DNA of 64,000 nt from Larix kaempferi (taxonomy: Eukaryota > Streptophyta > Pinopsida > Pinales > Pinaceae). The stretch lies in assembly GCA_027924585.1 (NCBI GenBank), contig BSBM01000994.1, positions 9,679,001 through 9,743,000 of the forward strand, given 5' to 3'. Shown here piece after piece: positions 33,743 through 45,499 of this stretch. How positions within the stretch are numbered: the stretch's first letter is position 1; each line of letters opens with the position of its first letter. Both the position numbers and the translations under genes were made by a program. Below the pieces are notes generated by a model. The model was not told where the DNA came from. It saw only the letters and a program-made list of their open reading frames with translations, and did not search any database.

Positions 33743-34346
33743 TGTTAAAATTTGAGCATTAATTCACAATACTCTAGGATATTCACTGAGAGAATAACAT
33801 ATACAGTATATCAATGCATAACAATCACAATAAGCATGGTAAGCATCACAAGAATCAAAAGCATGAGAGACAAGAGACACAGAGTTTCCATGGGGAAAAC
33901 CCTAAGGTGAAAAACCCCACAACTTCCTCAGAGATAGAGAGAGCAATGGCTCAACCAAAGTACAACCAAAATACACTAAGATAGTCTCCTAGTAGCAGAT
34001 GATCCTCCTCCTCACTAGTGCGCCACTTTCTGAGTGAGAGAAGTGTGAGTTTCTGAGTGATCCAAATAGAGATCTCCCGATCTCTATTTATACTATTCTG
34101 TTTGCCCAGTTACACTCTGGGGCTGACTTGTCTAGCTAGGTACATCCACAATATAATATATATTTCAGGGCCGACCCCACACATGGTGGTCTAATAACCC
34201 ATCGCCAAGTACACAAACTTGTGACACTTGTCAATACACATGACGACACTTCCTTACAGAGGAATAACACATCTCTTATAAGGGTACAATAAATATATAT
34301 GAAATACATAAATGAAATACATTCCGAAGTTACATATACATCAACA
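33743..34346 (-). repeat. 5' LTR (604 bp)
   Basis: It matches 27330-27920 nearly throughout plus a 13-bp duplication near 34310. The TATA box and its overlapping 11-bp inverted repeat (34064-34089) are kept. Confidence 0.93.
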
Positions 34347-36689
34347 TATTTTCTTTGGATATATATTTCATATTCATTTTTTCTTGTTTCCAAGCAATGT
34401 TATTGGTTCTAGACAAGTGATCGTACTGGTATACCCCAGAAATAGGAACCAAACTAGAATGAGAGTGGAATTGGAAAAAAATCGATTGACGAAAAGATAT
34501 ATACAATATTCAAGTTTTGATAAAAAATATATATTCATGTACATCCATGTGAATCCAAACCTTTAAACAAAAATATGCAAAGTTTTCTCAAGCATAAAAC
34601 AAGTGTGCATATGACCAAAATAGCAGAGAATTTAGGTTTAGATTTAGGGTTTAGGGTTTTAATTTTTTGTGCTATAGGGTTTTAATAGGTCCGGGGTTTT
34701 AATGGGAAGTTGTTTAGGTTTAGATTTAGGATTTTCATATCCACCATGAAAAACCTATGGTACCATTTTGACCTGTTGGTTTGGTCGGTTCCATATTTTG
34801 TTCTAGTTCTGATAATAATGCTTCTACGAGCTTCTCTTAATTATAATTGATTATATTTAAATTTTGTTTCTTTCCTTCAACTACTTAGATATAACTTGTT
34901 AAATGTGTAAAAATTCACTCCATAATTTGTTGAATCCTTGGTTGGGATATGTAAAATGATGTGAATAATTTAGCATTCTACTTGGAGATGCACTGTCTCA
35001 AATGCATGGAATATCATTTAAATGGAGTAAGTCATATAATACCTAGATCATCTATGTTGGTGTCTGCTGGAAATTATCTCTATCAACCACACTTCTCTAT
35101 CCTTATACATTCTAGATATTTGTAATTTGTAGTTGATCATAAGAATGATTGTTTCTTCACTTGTTTAACACATAAAGTTTTACTCAAGTTTAAATTATTA
35201 TTCCATCTCTTAGAAATCCATATAGATAACTTAATTTTGTTGAATGTTGTAGAATGATTCTTATCTTTGAGAAGACAATGATGAAAGGTAAGCAATATGC
35301 ACCACTAAACATTAGTGTAAAAGTTGTTTGCAATTTTACACTGTACATTTTCTACGATATGCCTTTGGGAAATAATAGTCAAATGGTAATCATGGAGTTA
35401 TGATTCAGTTGTTTATACATGCCTATTAATTAAATAATGTCTTCAATTTGGATTTCTAGTAATTTATAGAATGGTAGCTTATAAAAACCGACAACACAAA
35501 TTCATGGGTTTAACCAAAGGGTGTTAGTGTTCACTTTGGAGGATCATGTCTTATTTAAATATTTAAGTGAGCTATACTAAGGTACTCAGTTAAATCTTTG
35601 ATATGCAGTTGCTATTGTGAGGTTGTCTAGAAAATTTATGGCTTTCATGCTTAGAAATATACCGACAACTTTTTGCAAAAAAATGTTGTTCTTGCTAATG
35701 TAACAGACAACCACTTGAGATGGAGAGGAGTTACTTTTCTCCAAATGATATTGGGTGCTAGACAATGCTACACCATTGTCTCCCCCGAATCGATGACACT
35801 TGAATGACTGACTTCCCAATGTAAGAGTATGTGGTCGCTTTCATAGGCCAGTAATTGATAGTGCCCAAATTTCATGACCCTACTTTGCAAGGTGTTCCCA
35901 TGCCTTTGGTCATCAATCACTGCTAATGTCATAGCATGGAAAACACGCTATCCACCACATTACCAAGTTGATTCATCCACCACTGAAGCTCCATGAACTA
36001 GACCTAGCATCTTGACTCAATGACCTTGAGGGTCCAACACCAATGGCCATACCTTATGTTGATGGAATATGTTGCGAGTCATCTAAGATAATTCCATCAA
36101 TGATAGAAGGGGGGCATCATTAAATAAATCAAAATTAGGTTTTAGGGTAGTTGTAGTCTGTATAAAATCTACAAATGCAATGATGTTGTCCATTTTCTCT
36201 CAAGAGTTCAAATCCAATGGTTTTATGTTGGACACATAATCGCCGAGAATTTTGGGAAAGAGATCTAGGAAAGTGGGAATGGAATCCCCTACACTCATCC
36301 TTGTTGAGGACATTAATCTAATCCTAATGCCATGGATAAATAGGGATCCAGACAAAGGAATGACCATTGTTTGACTTCATTACTAAAACTATTTGAAAAT
36401 GTGGGACTTATATACTTCAAAACCATATTCATCTCCCTGAATGAAATTTAGAGAGCCATACATTTATAGAGTTGGATTTATCCTTCTGAAACTCTTCACA
36501 TTATTCTCACCAATACCATGATGCACTGGGATTTACAGAGTTGGGTATCAACATTCTCATGAAAAAATGTTTTAGCCAAGAATTTCATGAAGAAAATGGT
36601 CATACAGTTCTGGGCATTACTTATTTCTAAGAAATTCATTTAACTATAAATTCAATCATACACATATATTGCTATTCATTTCCAATGAA
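34347..36689. other. No gene recognised; degenerate telomere-like patch
   Basis: At 34629-34740 short runs such as TTTAGGGTTTAGGG and two copies of TTTAGGTTTAGATTTAGG occur. They resemble the plant telomere unit but are too few and degenerate to be a telomere. The rest has no clear coding region; the minus frame 35586-35819 has no motif. Confidence 0.45.
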
Positions 36690-39600
36690 GGCTACAATTC
36701 CCATGCACTTGCTTGGCACATTTTTCAAAGTGCAGAAATTGCACTGCACGTCACTGAGCAAAACCCTAGTTTAGAAAACCATCAAAATAGATAACTTTCG
36801 GTCCATGAAGCCACTGGAATTGGATGTCCCTAGTGGGACTCAGATGTTAGAAATCCAACAAAACTGACAGTTTTTCAATTGGAGCCACAATTTTCGAGTT
36901 ATTGCTAGTTTCATCTTGCTTCCCAAGGCCATTCAGGGACAAGAGGAAAATTTCAACCAGGGGCATAAAAACAAAACCGAGCAACAAAATTGAGTTCTAG
37001 TTCCTCCTGCATGTGTGTTTGGGCAAGGGAAATATGATTGCGATGTCCACACACTCGCTCCCCACATTTTTCAAAATCTTAGCCTATCATGCAGAAGTTG
37101 CACTGCACGTCACTTAGAAAAAATCTAGTTTAGAAAAATGTCAAAATAGATAACTTTCGGTCCATGAATCCATTGGAAATGCGTGTCCCTAGTGGTACTA
37201 AGATATCACGAATCTAATGGAACTGGAAACTTTTCCATCATAGCCATGATTTTTGAGTTATGGTGAATTTCATCTTGCTTCCCAAGGCCATTAAAGGACA
37301 CCAGGCAATTTCAACCGGGGGCATAAAAACCAAATCGAGCAACAAAATTGAGTTTTGTTACCTCCTTCAAGTGTGTTTGGGAAAGGGAAAGATGAATGTG
37401 ATTCCCATGCCCTCGCTCGACACATTTTTCAAAATATTATCCTATAATGTAGAAATTGCACTACATGTCATTGAGCAAAACCACAGTTTAGAAAACCGCC
37501 AAAATAGATAACTTTCGATCCATGAAGCCATCATAAAGGGTTGTCCCTAGCGGTACTCAGATGTCATGAATCGAATGTAACTAAATATTTTTCCATTGGA
37601 GCCATGATTTTCGAGTTATGGTTAGTTTCATCTTTCTTACCAAAGCCATTCAGGGACACCGGGCAAATTTCAACCAGGGAAAATAAACCAAACTGAGCAA
37701 CCAAATTGAGTTTCGTTTCCTTCTACAGGTGTGTTTGGGAAAGGGAAAGATGATCGTGATTCCCACACACTCTCTCCCCACATTTTTCAAAATCTTAGCC
37801 TATCGTGCAGAAATTGCACTGCACGTCACTTAGCAAAACCCTAGTTTAGAAAACCATCAAAATAGACAACTTTCGGTCCATGAAGCCACCAGACAGGCGT
37901 GTCCCTAGTGGTACTCAAATGTCACAAATCCAACAAAACGGATGGATTTTCCATCGGATCCATGATTTTTGAGTTATGGTGAGTTTCATCTCGCTTCTGT
38001 AGGCCATTCAAGGACACCAAGCAAATTTCAACCAGGGGCATAAAAACCAAACTGAGAAACAAAAATGAGTTTTAGTTCCTCCTAAAACTGTGTTTGGGAA
38101 AGGAAAATATGACTGCGATTCCCATGCACTCACTCGACACATGTTTCAAAATCTTATCCTATCATGTAGAAATTGCACTCCTTGTCACTAAACTAAACCC
38201 TATTTTAGAAAATCGTCAAAATAAGCAATTTTCCATCCATGAAGCCACCAGTCAGGGGTGTACTTAGCGGTACTTAGAGGTCATGAATCCAATGGAATTG
38301 ATGCTTTTCCATTAAATCCATGATTTTCAATTTATTTTTAGTTTCATTTCGCTTCGTAAGGCCATTCAAGGACACCAAGTAAATTTCAACTGGGGCCATA
38401 AAAACCAAACCGAGCAATGAACTTGAGTTTCGTTGGCTCCTATAGGTGTGTTAAGGAAAGGTCAGGATGATCATGATTCCCACACACCTCGCTCCCCACA
38501 TTTTTCAAAATCTTAGCCTATGGTGCAGAAATTCCACTACACGTCATTAAGCAAAACCCTATTTTAGAGAACTGTCAAAGTAGAAAAATTTCGTTTTATG
38601 AAGCCACTGGACAGGGGTGTCCCTAACGGGACTCGGATGTCATGAATCCAATGGAACTGATGTTTTTTCTACCAGAGCCACATATTTTGAGTTACGACGA
38701 GTTTCATCTCGCTTCCCAAGGCCATTCAAGGACACCAGTCAAATTTCAACTAGGGGCATAAAAACCTAACCAAGAAATGGAATTGAGTTTCGTTTCCTCC
38801 TAAATATCTGTTTGGGAAAGTGCGAGATGACCACGATGCTCACACAGTCTCTCCCCACATTTTAAAAAATCTTATCCTATGGTGGTGCAGAAATTGCACT
38901 ACATGCCACTAAGCAAAATCCTATTTTAGAAAACCGTCAAAATAGAAAACATTCAGTCAATGAAGCCACTGGATAGGGGTGTCCCTAGTTGTACTCGAAT
39001 GTCACGAATCCAATGAAACTACTGGTATACATGTCCATTGGAGCCTCTATTTTTGAGTTATGGAAAGTTCATCTCACTTCCCAAGGCCATTTAAGGAGAC
39101 TAGACAAATTTCAACCGGGGGCATAAAAACCAAACCGAGCAACATAATTGAGTTTTGTGGCATCCTGCAAGTGTGTTTGGGAAAGGGAAATATGAATGCG
39201 ATGCCCATGCAATCGCTCCCCACATTTTTCAAAATCTTGGACTATAGTGTAGAAATTATAATGCACGTCACCAAGTAAGACCCTAGTTTCGAAAACCGTC
39301 AAAATAGACAATGTTTGGTCAATGAAGCCACTGGAAAGGGGTGTCCCTAGCAGTACTTGGGTGTCAAGAATTGAACAAATCTTACGGTTTTTCCATTGGA
39401 GTCTCGGTTTTTGAGTTATGGTGAGTTTCATCTCACTTCCTAAGGCCATTCAAGGACACCAAACAAATTTCAACCGGGGGCATAAAAAATAAACCAAGCA
39501 ACGGAATTGAGTTCCATTTCCTACTACAATTTTGTTTGGGTAAGGGTGATATGACTGCAATTCTCATGCACTCTCTTGACACATTTTTCAAAATCTTAGC

Positions 39601-41325
39601 CGATCGTGCAGAAATTGCACTGCACGTCACTTAGCAAAACCCTAGTTTAGAAAACCATCAAAATAAATAACTTTCGGTCCATGAAGCCATTGGACAGTGG
39701 TGTCCCTAGTGGTAATCGGATGTCATGAATCCAACGAAACTGACTTTGTGTTCATCGGAGACATGGTTTTTGAGTTATGGCAAGTTTCATCTCGCTTCCT
39801 AAGGCCATTCAGGGACACCAGGAAAATTTCAACCGGGGGCATAAAAACCAAACCAAGCAACAGAATTGAATTTTGTTGCCTCCTGCATTTGTTTTTGGGA
39901 AAGGGATATATGACTGCGATTCCCATGCACTCGCTCAACACATTTTTCAAAATCTTAGCCTATCGTGCAGAAATTGCACTGCACGTTACTTAGCAAAAAC
40001 CTAGTTTAGAAAAACATCAAAATAGACAACTTTCGGGCCATGGAGCCACTGGAAAGGGGTGTCTGTAGCGATACTTGGATGTCACAAATCCAACAGAACT
40101 GAAGGCTTGTCCATCAGAGCCGCTGTTTTCAAGTTATGGCAAGTTTCATCTCGCTTCTAAAGTCCATTCAAGGACACCAGAAAAATTTCAACGGGGGAAT
40201 AAAAACCAAATTGAGCAATGGTATTAAGTTTCATTTCCTCCTACAAGTGTGTTTGGGAAAGGTAAAGATGAATGCGATGCCCATTCACTTTCTCAACACA
40301 TTTTTCAAAATCTTAGCCTATCATGTAGAAATTGCACTACATGTCATTGAGCAAAACCCTAGTTTAGAAAACCATCAAAATAGATAAATTTCAATCCATG
40401 AATCCCCTAGACATGTGTGTCCCTTGAAGTACACAAATTTCATGAATCCAATGTAGCTGACAGTTTTTCCATCAGAGCCATGGTTTTCGAGTTATGGCGA
40501 GTTTAATCTCGCTTCTGAATGCCATTCAGGGGCACCAGGCAAATTTCAACCGGGGGTATAAAAACCAAGCCGAGCAACGAAATTGAGTTACATTTCCTCC
40601 TACAGGTGTGTTTGGGAAAGGGAAAGGTGACCATGATTCCCATACACTCACTCCCCACATTTTTCAAAATCTTATCCTATGGTGCAGAAATTGCACTCCA
40701 CGTCATTGAGCAAACCCCCAGTTTAAAAAACCATTAAAATAGACAACATTCGACCAATGAAGCCACCAAATAGGGGTGTCTCTAGCTATAATCGGATGTC
40801 AGGAATCCAACGAAACTAACAGTTTGTCCTTTTTAACCTCGATTTTCAAGTTATGGAGAGTTTTATCTTGCTTCCCGAAGTCATTTAGAGACACTAGGCA
40901 AATTTCAACCGTGGCATTAAAACCAAACTGAGCAGCAAAATTGAGTTATGTTACATCTTGCAGGTGTGTTTGGAAAATGGTGAGGGGACCACGATTTCCA
41001 CGCACTCACTTGAAACATTTAGAACATCTTATCCCATTGTACAAAATTTGCACAACATGTCTCTGATCAAAACCCTAGTGTAGAAAACTATCAAAATAAA
41101 CAATGGTCCATGAAGTCATCCGATAGGGGTGTCCCTAGAGGTGCTTGGATGTCAAGAATCCATCAGAACTGACAGTTTTTCCATCCGAGCCTCAGTTTTC
41201 GATTGATTGCAAATTTCAACTCGCTTCCCAAGGCCATTAATGGATAACATGCGGAAATTCAACTAGGGGCATAAAAACCAATTCAAGAAAAGGAATTGAG
41301 TTTTGTTACCTCCTGTAGGTACATG
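36690..41325. repeat. Satellite array, ~359-bp unit, about 13 copies
   Basis: The landmark GGGCATAAAA and its variants recur at 36961, 37319, 37677, 38036, 38394, 38754, 39119, 39478, 39837, 40195, 40554, 40913 and 41267, so spacing is 354-365 bp and mostly 358-359. Each unit also holds ACATTTTTCAAAATCTTA, GCAGAAATTGCACTGCACGT and TCGAGTTATGG-like blocks. Copies are clearly diverged from each other and lack intact higher-order order, so the array is not freshly amplified. About 359 bp would hold two nucleosome-sized steps, as in many plant satellites. A frame with GGIKTK stays open for 72-98 codons in at least five units (for example 37260-37511 and 39697-39993), but the unit length is not a multiple of three, so no long polyprotein results. 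Confidence 0.95.
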
Positions 41326-41941
41326 GATAACATGATTCCAACAAATCTTTTTAAGCTTTGCGATTATTATACCAATGATATGATTAATATGTTAAAAACT
41401 ATATCTATGATAATATTCTTTTAGTCATGTTTATGAGGGTATATTATCAAGCATGTTATATTAAATTCACTTTTAGATTACAATGTAAACAATCCATGAA
41501 CTTGATTGAGAGATGAAAACCATGGTTAATATGCTTTAAAGATATAGATTGAATAACATGTTATATATATAGATCTAATGATATAACAACTTTAGGCAAA
41601 AAAATAGTTCGAATCCAATAGTAAATGTGATATCATATTTTTATTCACTTTATATATAATAACTGGGATGTCTATTTTTCCTTGCCTCTATGTCTTGTTC
41701 TATTGTGATATGAAAATTTATGGTGTACATGTGTGTGTATGTGTGAGTGTGTGCATGGTTGTGGATACACTTGATATGTGTGGTTACTATCTATTGATGA
41801 GATGTTGTTTATATTCATGGTAGGAAAACTCGTGAGAATGCATAAATTATCACACTAATATTTGCAATATAACACAAAATATGCATTATGTAATGAAATT
41901 AATACTGATGTTTTAAACTGATTATTTATTTTTGTTTGCAG
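41326..41941. other. Sequence between satellite and acidic exon
   Basis: It is AT-rich, with a TGTGTG-rich patch near 41730-41765. It ends in a pyrimidine-rich TTATTTTTGTTTGCAG that looks like a 3' splice site, so it may be an intron end. Confidence 0.45.
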
Positions 41942-42100
41942 AAAAATGGTGAATATGACTCCTTAGATGATCCAAATTATGTTGTCACCAATGTACCAGA
42001 GAAAGATATTGCTGATAATGATGCAAATGGATCAGATAAAAATGATGATGGATATGATGTTGGGATAGATGAGGATAACGATGATGATGGTAGCCATTGA
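41942..42100 (+). CDS. Acidic terminal exon of an unidentified gene
   Basis: Directly after the acceptor TTTGTTTGCAG, 53 codons stay open to a TGA. The peptide reads KNGEYDSLDDPNYVVTNVPE, and the rest is dominated by Asp, Asn and Gly with runs such as DEDNDDDGSH at the end. That is a typical acidic C-terminal tail. No upstream exon was found; the satellite array occupies the 4.6 kb before it. Since a CACTA right end with its subterminal repeats follows 0.7-1.7 kb downstream, this may be the last exon of that transposon's transposase or accessory gene, but the tail alone cannot identify the family. It could also be a host exon or chance. Confidence 0.4.
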   Translation, partial: KNGEYDSLDDPNYVVTNVPEKDIADNDANGSDKNDDGYDVGIDEDNDDDGSH

Positions 42101-42498
42101 CACTACTATTGAGACTATGGATGTTTATTTATTTGTCCATGCTACTAGACACATATTGTTATTTTTGTGATGATCCAAATTCATATTACATTCTCGTTCA
42201 TTTTGATTTGTATGGTGGATTTATGTTGACATATAAACTTTGATTACCCTTGATCATTTTGACATTTCTATATATGGATATCAAAAAAGATATTTCTTGT
42301 GATATTGGTATTTTCACTATATATATCGTTCACTTGTTCTTTTAACCTTAATATGATGATCTGTATGATAGGTTATTGATGTGATGACGTTTTATAATTT
42401 CACTTCTTTTGATGAAAGATAATGGTGATGTAATCGTTATTATATTGTAAATTTATATATATTGGAAGTTGTCGATGATCTTTTCATGGAAAATTAAT

Positions 42499-42508
42499 AT
42501 ATATATAT

Positions 42509-42561
<53 letters not shown>
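42499..42561. repeat. (AT)n microsatellite with ATCT interruptions
   Basis: An AT dinucleotide run is broken by three ATCT units near 42520-42530. Confidence 0.92.
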
Positions 42562-42566
<5 letters not shown>

Positions 42567-42779
42567 ATGTTACTTCTTTGGATAAATGTTGTCTGTTTTT
42601 GTTAAATTTCTTCATAAATTCTATGCAATTAATTTCAATAATGGTATCTACAATTAATTTGAATGTTTGATTATGTTATTTCAGAACTATGAAGTAAATG
42701 ATATATGGGAACTATTGAAATTAATGAAATAATTATAATAATTTGATATAATAAATATATTAGCACATAATTGGATATA

Positions 42780-43840
42780 GTTGCAAATGTTGAATATCAA
42801 GCCTAATGTGGTGCTAATAAGGAAGCAAAACTAGGAGCTAAAATGGAAGCCCAATATGTCATAGATCTAGAAGAAACATCGGACGTAAAACATGGCACTA
42901 AGTTGGAAGTCAATTATGATGCTATTTTGGACGCCAAACTAGAAGCTAAATTAGTGGCCAATAAAGAAGTAGAATTAGATGCTAAATGGGAAGCTAAATG
43001 CGGCTTTCATGAGGAATCAAAATAAGAAGAAATCGAAGGAGCTAAATGGGAATAAAAATGTGGCACTAGTGTGGAGTAAAAATGGATGCTAAATTGGGTG
43101 CTAAAGTGGTAGCAAAACATGGTGCTAATGTGGACGTCAATAGAGATGCAAAACTAGGCGTTGAAAAGGATGCAACACTTAGCGCTAATGAGGAAGACAA
43201 ACATGGTGTTGATATGGTAGCGAAATAAGACGTTACTTTGGATGCAAAATAGTGCGCTACATAGGAAGCAAAATATGGTGCAACAATAGAAGAAATATTT
43301 TGCACCATTTTGGTATCAAAACACGATGCAAAAAAGGAAGCAAAAATTGGTGCAAATTTGGAAGCGAAAGTTGGTGCATATTTGGAAGTAAAACATGGTG
43401 CTAAAGGGGATGCTACAGTGGTAGCTCATATGGATGCAATATTGGATGCTAATTTGGATGCAAATATGGCGCGAACGTAGATGCAAATATAAATGATAAC
43501 ATGGCACTTTTAAGGATGAAAATATGGCGCTAATGGGGGCGACATTTAGGAAGCAAAAGATGACACTCACTAGGAAGGAAAATAGGATGTTATTTAGGAA
43601 GCATAAACCTCGACGTTGTTTAGGAAGAAAACTTGGACGCTATTCTAGAAGAAAAAAATGGGCGCTATTTTTGACGTCAGAAAGGATGCTATCTAGGAAG
43701 CAAAAAAGACGCTATTTTAGATGCTTTACATTTTGTACATGACGCCTCCCATTTAGCGTTTACTTCGACCACTCAATGAAAAAAAAATACACTTAAAAGG
43801 GATGCTAAATGGGACACTAATTCCAGGATTTGTTGTAGTG
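42780..43840 (+). mobile_element. CACTA transposon right end with subterminal repeats
   Basis: The segment is built from a short degenerate unit of the form GCTAAA(T/A)TGGA(A/T)GC(A/C)AAA. It is repeated dozens of times in variable order and ends GGATTTGTTGTAGTG at 43840. The reverse complement of that end, CACTACAACAAATCC, is a standard En/Spm (CACTA) terminus. Dense short subterminal repeats bind the element's own protein in known members. A matching left end was not found in the window, so the element is truncated, or its left end is too diverged to spot. ATT follows the terminus and would be the 3-bp target copy. Confidence 0.7.
43826..43840 (+). repeat. CACTA terminal inverted repeat (right)
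   Basis: GGATTTGTTGTAGTG ends with the defining TAGTG. Confidence 0.7.
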
Positions 43841-45371
43841 ATTATTTTCTTTTTATCTACATAGTTTAGTTTGGAAGCCCAATTGTTGCTTACTAGTGAA
43901 CTTAAATTAAGGCTAATTCAGCCAATTACTTATTTTTTTAGTAATTAGTGCACCTAGACCAATATTAGGAAGTAAATAGTACATCTCTCTTGAAACTTAC
44001 GTAGGTAACCAACTTTGAGGCTTTCAACCGGCCCCAGTATTGTCACTAATATTCAAGACCATTTCTTGTTTATGCATCAATCAACATGTTGTTTTTAGTA
44101 GTATTGCTAGTCTAGAAAACATTTTTTTCAGACAAGCAAGGACCTAAAGACACTTGTCGCTCGAGGTATGCTCTTCACCTTGCACTTCATGTCAACTTGG
44201 TAAATCAGAAAAAGGGTGAAAAGTGTGAAATACTTCCATTGCACCCTTGTCTATTTGGTTAGAATAATTTGATTTTGCAAAGTGCCATGAGAATCTCTTA
44301 GAGTTAAAAGTATATATTGCTTGATATACTCTTTTAGTTAATTTTCCAATGAAATCATTTGTTTTTTTATTTGATGACATGTGTTTTCTCCACTAACACA
44401 CAATCAGAGGCCTAAAAACTCTTCCAATCCAAGTATGCTCTTCACCTTGTACGTCATGTGAGCTTGGCGAATAAGAAAGATAGGAATTGTGAAATACCCC
44501 TCTTACACTCCATAAGTGAAACATACAAACCCTTTAAAATCAACATTGTAATTGCCTTAACCAACTAAAATCCTCCACAGGAGGTCACAAAAGAACATTT
44601 TAGTTAGGTAGGATTGATTGGGATAGACATCTATTAATTCCCACCAATCTACTTTCATTAAGAATACTTTGAAACATAACATTGTTTTCCTTTAGGTTAC
44701 TTACAAAATCCTGCTATAAGCAAGTGTTAAAAGAAAACTGGGACCAGAAGTGCGTCATGACCAAGGAGGTGAACGCTGAGGTATAGCTTCCCTGCTCTCC
44801 CCTACAAGCCACTCATCTTGTTGTAGGGAGACGACACTATACCGTGTAGGCCGAACCACTGATCCACACTTGACTGAAGGTAACTTAGTGGCCCAAATTA
44901 GGATATAACCAAGGAGCAATTGTGAGTGCAATTGAATCCTAAAGTGAGCTATTGTCGTTGGGAGGTGTTGGAAAGTATTCTTGATTGAATCATTGGCCCC
45001 ATAAGTGAAAAAATAGCTCTTTATTACCTCCACTAGTCACTTGGTACATCGATACCATTATCACCATCAATTGCACTTTTGGGAGGACTAGTTACATTTG
45101 AGAGGAAGGACGTTAGGTATTCTAGGGAATTTACATTTATTTTCTTTTTAACTACAAGTTTGCTAACTCATAATAAAAAGAACCTACATGTGGGAACTCA
45201 TGCATTAAAACAAATATGGCACATATAACTTACTTGTCGCATCATTTCGCATCTGTTGTGGTTGGCATATTTTTGCATTTGTTCAATTATGTTTATTCCA
45301 CTATCACTCTCAAATGGCACAAATCCTTCATCATTGAGGAAAAAAAAACATCCTAAGACAGTATCGTAGAC
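43841..45371. other. No gene recognised; diverged direct repeats
   Basis: A ~115-bp stretch at about 44125-44240 recurs at about 44397-44512; both contain GTATGCTCTTCACCTTG and a GTGAAATAC block. The area 44750-45050 may be the leader of the gypsy element downstream, but no primer site or LTR was found. Confidence 0.45.
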
Positions 45372-45409
45372 TGTAATGCCTATCCCCTCTATCGAGGGGT
45401 GTCATTACA
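45372..45409. other. Stem-loop (inverted repeat)
   Basis: TGTAATG at 45372 pairs with CATTACA at 45403, and CCCCTC at 45384 pairs with GAGGGG at 45394 around a TATC loop. It lies about 280 bp before the gypsy gag and could be a leader structure. Confidence 0.6.
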
Positions 45410-45499
45410 CCTCCCTCCTGTATTACACGTGGAGGGAATTCAAGTCGGGGTCGTTCCCAGGAAGCATTGATAGGTTCATCTGGTTGAGGCCACACCTTT

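Larger units (their letters stand above)
27330..34346 (-). mobile_element. Ty1/copia retrotransposon, near full-length but defective
   Basis: LTRs at 27330-27920 and 33743-34346 enclose the element. TATTT stands on both sides (27325-27329 and 34347-34351), a perfect 5-bp target duplication. Coding runs on the minus strand: gag, zinc knuckle, protease, then reverse transcriptase and RNase H, the copia order. Integrase is missing and 1.15 kb of unrelated sequence lies in its place. The two LTRs are very similar; the left-hand one lacks 13 bp (an AAATGAAATACAT duplication) present in the other. A third LTR of this family lies at 47593. Confidence 0.93.

Noticed and set aside
34629-34740. Telomere-like TTTAGGG runs
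   Set aside because: Only two or three imperfect units occur, mixed with other sequence. This is too short and degenerate for a telomere or a clear interstitial array; AAACCCTA-type phrases are also common in plant leaders.
39111-39449. 112-codon minus-strand frame in the satellite
   Set aside because: It crosses unit borders and is not repeated in the other units, unlike the plus-strand frame with GGIKTK.
43316-43742. Long Cys-, Phe- and Lys-rich open frames on both strands
   Set aside because: They are translations of the short GCTAAA/GGAAGC subterminal repeat. The repeat period produces the open frame, not selection for a protein.
44755-45033. 92-codon minus-strand frame
   Set aside because: No recognised domain, and it lies opposite a probable gypsy leader; residue use looks like chance.
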